Positions 12,383 through 16,569 of a stretch of 16,569 nt of DNA are shown one piece after another. The stretch is from a candidate division WWE3 bacterium RIFCSPLOWO2_12_FULL_36_10. Lineage in GTDB: Bacteria; Patescibacteriota; WWE3; UBA101185; UBA10185. Numbering within the stretch: the first letter of the stretch is position 1; each line of letters starts with the position of its first letter. Below the pieces are notes generated by a model. It worked only from the letters and a program-made list of their open reading frames with translations. It was not told where the DNA came from and ran no database searches. The DNA is taken from positions 1 through 16,569 of the forward strand of contig MEVN01000009.1 in NCBI GenBank assembly GCA_001772985.1, written 5' to 3'. The position numbers and the translations under genes were made by a program.

Positions 12383-13174
12383 TTAATTGTTCAATTTAGC
12401 CAAGACCTCGCCAAACAAATCCAAACTACTTACATCGTCCGGATTAAACAAAAACGGCCGGAATTTATTTTTAAATCCATCAGAAACGCCCTCCAATTTA
12501 AATCTCTTCAAAGCATCATTTGCTAAATTCGGATAATTATTTGATGTAGCAAATTCCAAATCTAATTTTGCTCCTTTTGAGTAAAGCCATACAATATCAT
12601 AAATATCTCTTGGTTGAGTAATATTTCTACCCGAATAAGCAACTAATTTTTGAACAAGGAACTGTCCTAAAGAATTTGTCACAACATTCTGAATAAATCC
12701 ATATTTACTAAACAAAATTAGCTCGGTTTTTTGTGCTTTCCAGTTGCTTGAATAGTCGAACTTAATCATAAGCTTTTCTCTTGGGTTTGTTGAGATTTTT
12801 AAATCAATGAGTAAATTAGGAAATTTTAGATCAAAATATGTCTTACCTTCTTTATTGTGAACCGTTAACTCAAGGTCAATTCCTTCTGATACAAATCTTT
12901 TTACAATTTCTTGTACTAATTCGGCGATTTCAAAGTCCGTTAAACCTAAATTATCAAAGTCTAAATCCTCTGAAAATCTATTTAAATCTCTTAACAACCT
13001 AAGGCTTGTACCGCCGACAAATGATAGTTTTTCAGATTTAGGTAATGAATAAAGCATTGAAATAAATTTTGAATGTAAATACTCCCTAATTACACCTCGC
13101 TTTCTAGACACTGGGACATTTAAATTACCGGCAAAGTCTAATATTTGATCAAAATTTGAAATAAGATTATTCAC
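12383..13174 (-). CDS. abiEii: AbiEii-type nucleotidyltransferase toxin
   Basis: This is the toxin of an AbiE type IV-like toxin-antitoxin/abortive-infection system; family members are DNA-polymerase-beta-like nucleotidyltransferases reported to act on tRNA or nucleotides. The 263 residues contain the defining GGTSLRLL at 54-61 with RFSEDLDFD at 66-74 (catalytic Asp pair), then QKLVAYSGR at 175-183 and PRDIYDIVWL at 188-197, which supply the conserved Lys, Arg and Asp. All expected catalytic motifs are intact, so it should be active. GTG at 13174 overlaps the antitoxin gene by eight bases, with an AAGG ribosome site nine bases upstream. Confidence 0.92.
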   Translation of the reverse strand: MNNLISNFDQILDFAGNLNVPVSRKRGVIREYLHSKFISMLYSLPKSEKLSFVGGTSLRLLRDLNRFSEDLDFDNLGLTDFEIAELVQEIVKRFVSEGIDLELTVHNKEGKTYFDLKFPNLLIDLKISTNPREKLMIKFDYSSNWKAQKTELILFSKYGFIQNVVTNSLGQFLVQKLVAYSGRNITQPRDIYDIVWLYSKGAKLDLEFATSNNYPNLANDALKRFKLEGVSDGFKNKFRPFLFNPDDVSSLDLFGEVLAKLNN

Positions 13175-13742
13175 TAGTTACAACCTTACTAACCCACTTA
13201 GGAAAATGCACTGCAAAATTTGCGAAAACTTGCTTGTTAAGTCCAGAGGTATCAACACGATTCTCGGATAAGCTCTTTATCTTACGAATATAAATATAAT
13301 CCAACAACGCCTTTTCCGGAAGAGCAAGCTGATAATATAATCCGCTATTTGAATCTATTACGTTTTCAAACCCAAAATACAAAAGTCTGCTTATTTTGCT
13401 ATATAAAAACGTGTGCTTTTGGGTTTTTATATTCTTGGTAGTTGTTGTAGTTATACTAGTTATGTTTGATGCGTAGTCGGGAATAATTCCATATATATTA
13501 AGGGCGGATTCTAGGCTTACATAAGATGGAGTATAGATTCTATTGGCAATTACAAATTCATCAATATCAACCTCCGGAAACAAATAGATTCCGCGCTTTA
13601 TACCAATCAAATCCCCTCTCTTTATCATTCTGTATACTTGCGTGTTAATTTGATTCCCCGACTCTTCCGGAAAGAGCTTTGCTAGGTCGGTATTGGTAAA
13701 AATAGCTGTATTTATATGTTGCTTTAATGCTAATAATCTCAT
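13167..13742 (-). CDS. abiEi: AbiEi-type antitoxin / transcriptional regulator
   Basis: This is the antitoxin of the AbiE pair and the likely repressor of its own promoter. The 191 residues show an N-terminal winged helix-turn-helix (about 1-55: TNTDLAKLF, then INTQVYRMIKRGDLIGIKRG and IYLFPE). A C-terminal AbiEi domain follows, with YTPSYVSLESALNIYGIIP and LPEKALLDYIYIRK. It is cut a little shorter than the ~195-280 residue range I associate with AbiEi. The ATG at 13742 lies eight bases after a TATATT box, leaving almost no leader. A palindrome between -35 and -10 is the obvious operator. Confidence 0.9.
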   Translation of the reverse strand: MRLLALKQHINTAIFTNTDLAKLFPEESGNQINTQVYRMIKRGDLIGIKRGIYLFPEVDIDEFVIANRIYTPSYVSLESALNIYGIIPDYASNITSITTTTTKNIKTQKHTFLYSKISRLLYFGFENVIDSNSGLYYQLALPEKALLDYIYIRKIKSLSENRVDTSGLNKQVFANFAVHFPKWVSKVVTSE

Positions 13743-13750
13743 TAATAGAT

Positions 13751-13779
13751 AATATACACTAATGTGTATTATTTGTCAA
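13751..13779 (-). promoter_or_regulatory. AbiE promoter with spacer palindrome
   Basis: Minus strand TTGACA (13779-13774), 17-base spacer, TATATT (13756-13751). The inverted repeat ATACAC-TAAT-GTGTAT at 13754-13769 fills most of the spacer and touches the -10 box. AbiEi proteins are known to repress by binding inverted repeats in their promoter, so this is the likely operator. Confidence 0.75.
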
Positions 13780-13782
13780 TTA

Positions 13783-15039
13783 CTAATTATCTTCCGTCAA
13801 TTTCTTAACAGCAGCCTCAATTCCAACTAAACTTAAGTCAAACATAGGGACTACTTTCGAAGTATCAGCAATTGTTTCCGATGTATCAACCCCCTTTTTT
13901 CCCCAAGTCTTTTTTAAAATTGGATTTAACCAAACTGTTGATGGAAAAATATTAACAATTTCAGCGAAATTTTCCAAACCTGTATATCTATAATAATTGC
14001 CGATTCTAGCTTCACCAGGTTTTAAATCTGTATAAGAATCGTGTAATCCGCCATTCTCAAGATCATTTCCGCCCATCTGCGCATCTCCAACAATAACAAA
14101 TTTTGTGTCTGAATCTTTTTTTAAAAGCTCCGAAAGCGGGATAAACCTTATACCATAATTTCCATCAGACTGAGGCCAAACTTGTCCATATATTGCGTTA
14201 TGAAAATAATAAACCTCTATGTCATCTAAATAATCTTTAGCTGCAGAGAATAAATTTTCAATAATTGGTCTAAATTTATCAGTACTACCGCCAACATCAA
14301 AGAGAATAACTACCTTGGGCTTATTTTCAAGTTCATCTGTCCAAACAAATTCAGGGGAGCCTGCATGTCTAGCAATACTTCTTGCTGTAGCTTTTGCATC
14401 AATTCTTTTCGTTTTATATTCAGCTGATTCAGAAATTAAGGTAACAAGTTTAGACAAAGCTCTGCCAAACTGCTCATAACTCAAAACTGTATCGTGTCTA
14501 AGGTGCTCAAAACTTCCCTGTCCAATTTTTTCTCTTGCAGATCTTATAGTTTTTTCTTCTTTCTTACCTTCATTGGCGGAATTAGGAGAATCTTTAATAT
14601 CTCTTGTTGCTTCATTTCCACCATGTGTATCTTCGGACGTTTCTGATCCTGCTTCTGCAACCTCCATTATGTCTTCTTTTTCCTTTTGTTCCGGTTCTTC
14701 TTCATTCAAAGGTTTATCTTCTTCAACTTCTTCTTCAACTTCTTCTTCAACTTCATCAATAATTTCAAGGCCAAAAAATAACTTGCCAAAAACTCTATCA
14801 TAAACCGGATAATCTGTAACATCCTTTACTAGAACCATCCTTGCAATTTCATAAAGCTCATCTACATCATGCACCTCTCCGGCATCCATCAATTTTTGCA
14901 AATCTAGCCATTCGCTAGTTGAAACACGAACTCCTTTTTCTCTTAGTCCATACATTAACTTTTGAAACGGACTAGTTTCAAATTCGCTATTTTCACTTTC
15001 CCCGACCTTTGAACTAAGTGTTTCTTTTTCGAAATTCAT
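13783..15039 (-). CDS. CoxE-like von Willebrand factor A domain protein
   Basis: This 418-residue protein is the VWA partner of the AAA+ ATPase encoded 24 bases upstream; MoxR-VWA pairs act as metal-dependent chaperones that assemble or activate other proteins. The N-terminal part (about 24-92: FQKLMYGLREKGVRVSTSEW, then VLVKDVTDYPVYDRVFGKLFFG) is the CoxE-like helical region. An acidic linker with a repeated EVEE unit spans about 95-125. The VWA domain starts at about 241. Its metal site reads DVGGS (Asp248, Gly250, Ser252), so one serine of the classic D-x-S-x-S is glycine, and a later VGDA (Asp319) supplies acid. Weakened metal binding is possible. There is no terminator between its stop and the abiE promoter. 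Confidence 0.85.
   Translation of the reverse strand: MNFEKETLSSKVGESENSEFETSPFQKLMYGLREKGVRVSTSEWLDLQKLMDAGEVHDVDELYEIARMVLVKDVTDYPVYDRVFGKLFFGLEIIDEVEEEVEEEVEEDKPLNEEEPEQKEKEDIMEVAEAGSETSEDTHGGNEATRDIKDSPNSANEGKKEEKTIRSAREKIGQGSFEHLRHDTVLSYEQFGRALSKLVTLISESAEYKTKRIDAKATARSIARHAGSPEFVWTDELENKPKVVILFDVGGSTDKFRPIIENLFSAAKDYLDDIEVYYFHNAIYGQVWPQSDGNYGIRFIPLSELLKKDSDTKFVIVGDAQMGGNDLENGGLHDSYTDLKPGEARIGNYYRYTGLENFAEIVNIFPSTVWLNPILKKTWGKKGVDTSETIADTSKVVPMFDLSLVGIEAAVKKLTEDN
14718..14754 (-). repeat. 12-base tandem repeat coding the EVEE linker
   Basis: Three copies of a 12-base unit (TTCAACTTCTTC-type on the plus strand, period 12) encode Glu-Val-Glu-Glu in the acidic linker of the VWA protein. 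Copy number could vary without shifting the frame. Confidence 0.75.
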
Positions 15040-15063
15040 ATTAAAAATGTGCCTGATTTAACT

Positions 15064-16380
15064 TTAAGGAGCTATACTTTCAACAGCAGGCGCGCCTAAA
15101 AGACTTTCTTCAGGTTTAGATATTAACTCACTATAAACTACCCTTCCATCTGAAGTACGCCAAAAAGTCCATCCATCCTTATGTCTGCCCTTTACAAAAT
15201 ATCTATTTGAATTTTCTACTTCTGCAAAGTGCAAATCCGATCTGGGCTCAACAACATACTTAGATACAATCATATCGGCTTCCAATAACACATTATATAA
15301 ATCATATGCTTTTTGCTCCGCAGTAATTTCCTCAATACTTAAATGTCTATCCAAATTTTTTGACCTATTCCTTCTTCTAAAAACTTCTCTTGGTAACATT
15401 TCTAGCTCATCGCGACTTAACTTGTTTGGAATAGAAAATGTAAGAGGAGAAACCAATTTAAATCCATCTAAGAGTATATTAAACGGCGGATCGTCGCCAG
15501 AATGGTGGTCGTATGCTATTGGTATTCCTGCATTTGTTAAGGCCAACACAACTTCTTCTGCCGGATATATATTATCACCATTTCTGGATTTTAAAGTAAA
15601 AACTAAATTACCGCGCAGTGCCTCAATTGCAGCGTTATCCATACCAAGTTCCTCCATCATTTTAATTCTTTCATAGTCATTTGCTATCCAAGACCCTTCA
15701 AATTTTGCTCTTTCCTTTTTAACAACTAATGCTAAATCTTCATGAGTCTTTAGCAAAATCTCCAAATTTGGCGTTTTGTCTTTGATTCCGGAAACATTAA
15801 ATTCTATTAGTACTTTTATCCAATCAATCATTTCAGACGTGGACGGTCGTTTTTGCAAGCCTTGTATATCCCTTACTTCATAAAACCTTGTTATTGCATC
15901 TCTTAACAACCTCTCCCCTACACCCGGTACATGTTTAGCAACGATTTCTGTCATTTGATCGGGAGTAGGAAACTTTAGATAACTATAGACGCATCTCCTA
16001 AGAAAAGCTTCAGGTAAATCGCGTTCATGATTTGAGGTTACGATAACAATTATATTTTCTGCCGGAGCACTTATTTCCTGGCCAGTCTCTCTAATTCTCA
16101 TTGTTCTATGTTCAAGTTCGTCTAGTAAATCGTTTGGAAAATCTCTTTTGGCTTTATCAATTTCGTCAAATAAAAGTATTACTGTTTCTCCTTGAGAAGC
16201 TCTTATTATCGCTTCTCCTAATTCACCGTATTTTACATAATTTCTTACATCTGAGACCTTCCCAAGGTTAAGTAATTTAGCAGCATCCTCCAGGCCTGCC
16301 ATAAACGTTTGGAATTCAGGCTCGTTTGCGCTCTTACCGCCCTTTATATGTTCTTCCCATTTTACAGCCTCAGCACGCAT
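15064..16380 (-). CDS. MoxR-type AAA+ ATPase, N-terminus missing
   Basis: This AAA+ ATPase works with the adjacent VWA protein. In the 438 residues from the ATG at 16380 the Walker B is VILLFDEIDKA at 67-77, sensor 1 is TSN at 115-117, and AFLRRC at 125-130 provides the arginine finger. The C-terminal 200 residues are a family-specific extension of unknown role. The Walker A loop is absent because the gene continues upstream: the same frame stays open to 16524 and encodes LPVVHCRGKSTLTGESVLYE, typical of the region just after the P-loop. No ATG, GTG or TTG occurs in that stretch. So the ATG at 16380 is not the true start; the real N terminus lies past the window edge or behind a frame break near 16515-16527. 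Confidence 0.85.
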   Translation of the reverse strand: MRAEAVKWEEHIKGGKSANEPEFQTFMAGLEDAAKLLNLGKVSDVRNYVKYGELGEAIIRASQGETVILLFDEIDKAKRDFPNDLLDELEHRTMRIRETGQEISAPAENIIVIVTSNHERDLPEAFLRRCVYSYLKFPTPDQMTEIVAKHVPGVGERLLRDAITRFYEVRDIQGLQKRPSTSEMIDWIKVLIEFNVSGIKDKTPNLEILLKTHEDLALVVKKERAKFEGSWIANDYERIKMMEELGMDNAAIEALRGNLVFTLKSRNGDNIYPAEEVVLALTNAGIPIAYDHHSGDDPPFNILLDGFKLVSPLTFSIPNKLSRDELEMLPREVFRRRNRSKNLDRHLSIEEITAEQKAYDLYNVLLEADMIVSKYVVEPRSDLHFAEVENSNRYFVKGRHKDGWTFWRTSDGRVVYSELISKPEESLLGAPAVESIAP

Positions 16381-16569
16381 ACTTTCAGGTATAGACTGCG
16401 CTAAAGTTGCGTCATGTAATCTAGCAACATGATCAATTTCGTATAAAACCGATTCGCCGGTTAATGTACTTTTCCCTCTACAATGAACAACCGGCAGCTT
16501 ACGCAGCCGGTATCCTAGGCTAGTTCAAGCTTCGCTTGCCCAAAATCCTCTTTACCTTGTTCTTCAATA
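16381..16569 (-). pseudogene. Upstream part of the AAA+ gene with a frame break near the window end
   Basis: 16381-16524 continues the AAA+ frame with AAA-like sequence. A TGA at 16527-16525 then closes that frame. Another frame is open from 16568 to a TAG at 16517-16515 and reads EEQGKEDFGQAKLELA. Joining the two needs a one-base change. A hairpin (16490-16511, ACCGGC/GCCGGT stem) follows the TAG directly. With only 45 bases left before the edge, an assembly or base error at a contig end is the simplest reading; a true gene break or recoding site cannot be excluded. Confidence 0.4.

Noticed and set aside
12059..12526. A 155-codon plus-strand open frame across the receiver and AbiEii region
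   Set aside because: It is antisense to two well-supported genes, has no promoter or ribosome site, and its His/Gln/Arg-rich translation has no recognisable domain.
14573..14803. Serine-rich plus-strand open frame
   Set aside because: It is the reverse complement of the acidic linker of the VWA gene; the serine bias is explained by the GAA/GAG-rich repeat.
16490..16511. Hairpin ACCGGC...GCCGGT as a transcription terminator
   Set aside because: Only TTGTTC follows it on the minus strand, and the sequence beyond it encodes AAA-like protein.
1..16569. CRISPR array, insertion sequence or prophage
   Set aside because: No regularly spaced repeats, transposase, integrase or phage structural genes are visible on either strand.
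1..16569. UGA recoded as glycine
   Set aside because: TGA ends hisS, the EamA gene, the KOW gene and the antitoxin at the expected family lengths, so UGA is a stop here.

Overview
The window looks like a piece of chromosome from a Candidate Phyla Radiation (Patescibacteria) bacterium. It is visibly AT-rich and densely packed, with 1, 4 and 8 base gene overlaps. Several core proteins are short (a 319-residue RF1), and the ribosomal proteins L31 and S18 keep cysteine zinc sites. UGA acts as a normal stop (hisS, EamA gene, KOW gene, antitoxin), which argues against the recoded Gracilibacteria/Absconditabacteria. A Microgenomates- or Katanobacteria-like lineage is my guess only. Both window ends may be contig ends.

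Left part (1-5270), mostly + strand: a small unknown protein closed by a clear terminator; hisS overlapping an EamA transporter gene; rpmE (L31); a convergent minus-strand orphan with a PD-(D/E)xK nuclease-like motif; and, divergent from it, prfA (RF1).

Middle (5279-11232), all minus strand and read right to left: an autoregulated-looking Phd/RelE-type toxin-antitoxin pair, ychF, rpsF (S6), ssb, rpsR (S18), a MutL-like actin-fold protein, a lipoyl-like/KOW protein of unknown function, and an S41 C-terminal processing protease. No terminator is obvious inside this run, but several genes have their own promoter placed directly on the start codon.

Right part (11262-16569), accessory and all minus strand: a 380-base gap holding two intrinsic terminators and a 72-nt tRNA-like cloverleaf ending in CCA; two tandem stand-alone receiver domains, one intact and one without its phosphorylation site; an AbiE toxin-antitoxin pair with a consensus promoter over a palindrome; and a CoxE-like VWA protein with a MoxR-type AAA+ ATPase cut at the window edge.

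The main cross-cutting signal is promoter layout. An extended -10 box (TGnTAnnnT) sits 6-7 bases before the start codon of hisS, prfA, rpmE, the MutL-like gene and the S41 gene, predicting leaderless mRNAs. In two cases the upstream gene's TGA stop is itself the TG of that box. The window otherwise consists of recognisable housekeeping and defence/stress genes. The least explained items are the tRNA-like RNA, the paired receivers, the MutL-like/KOW pair and the PD-(D/E)xK orphan.
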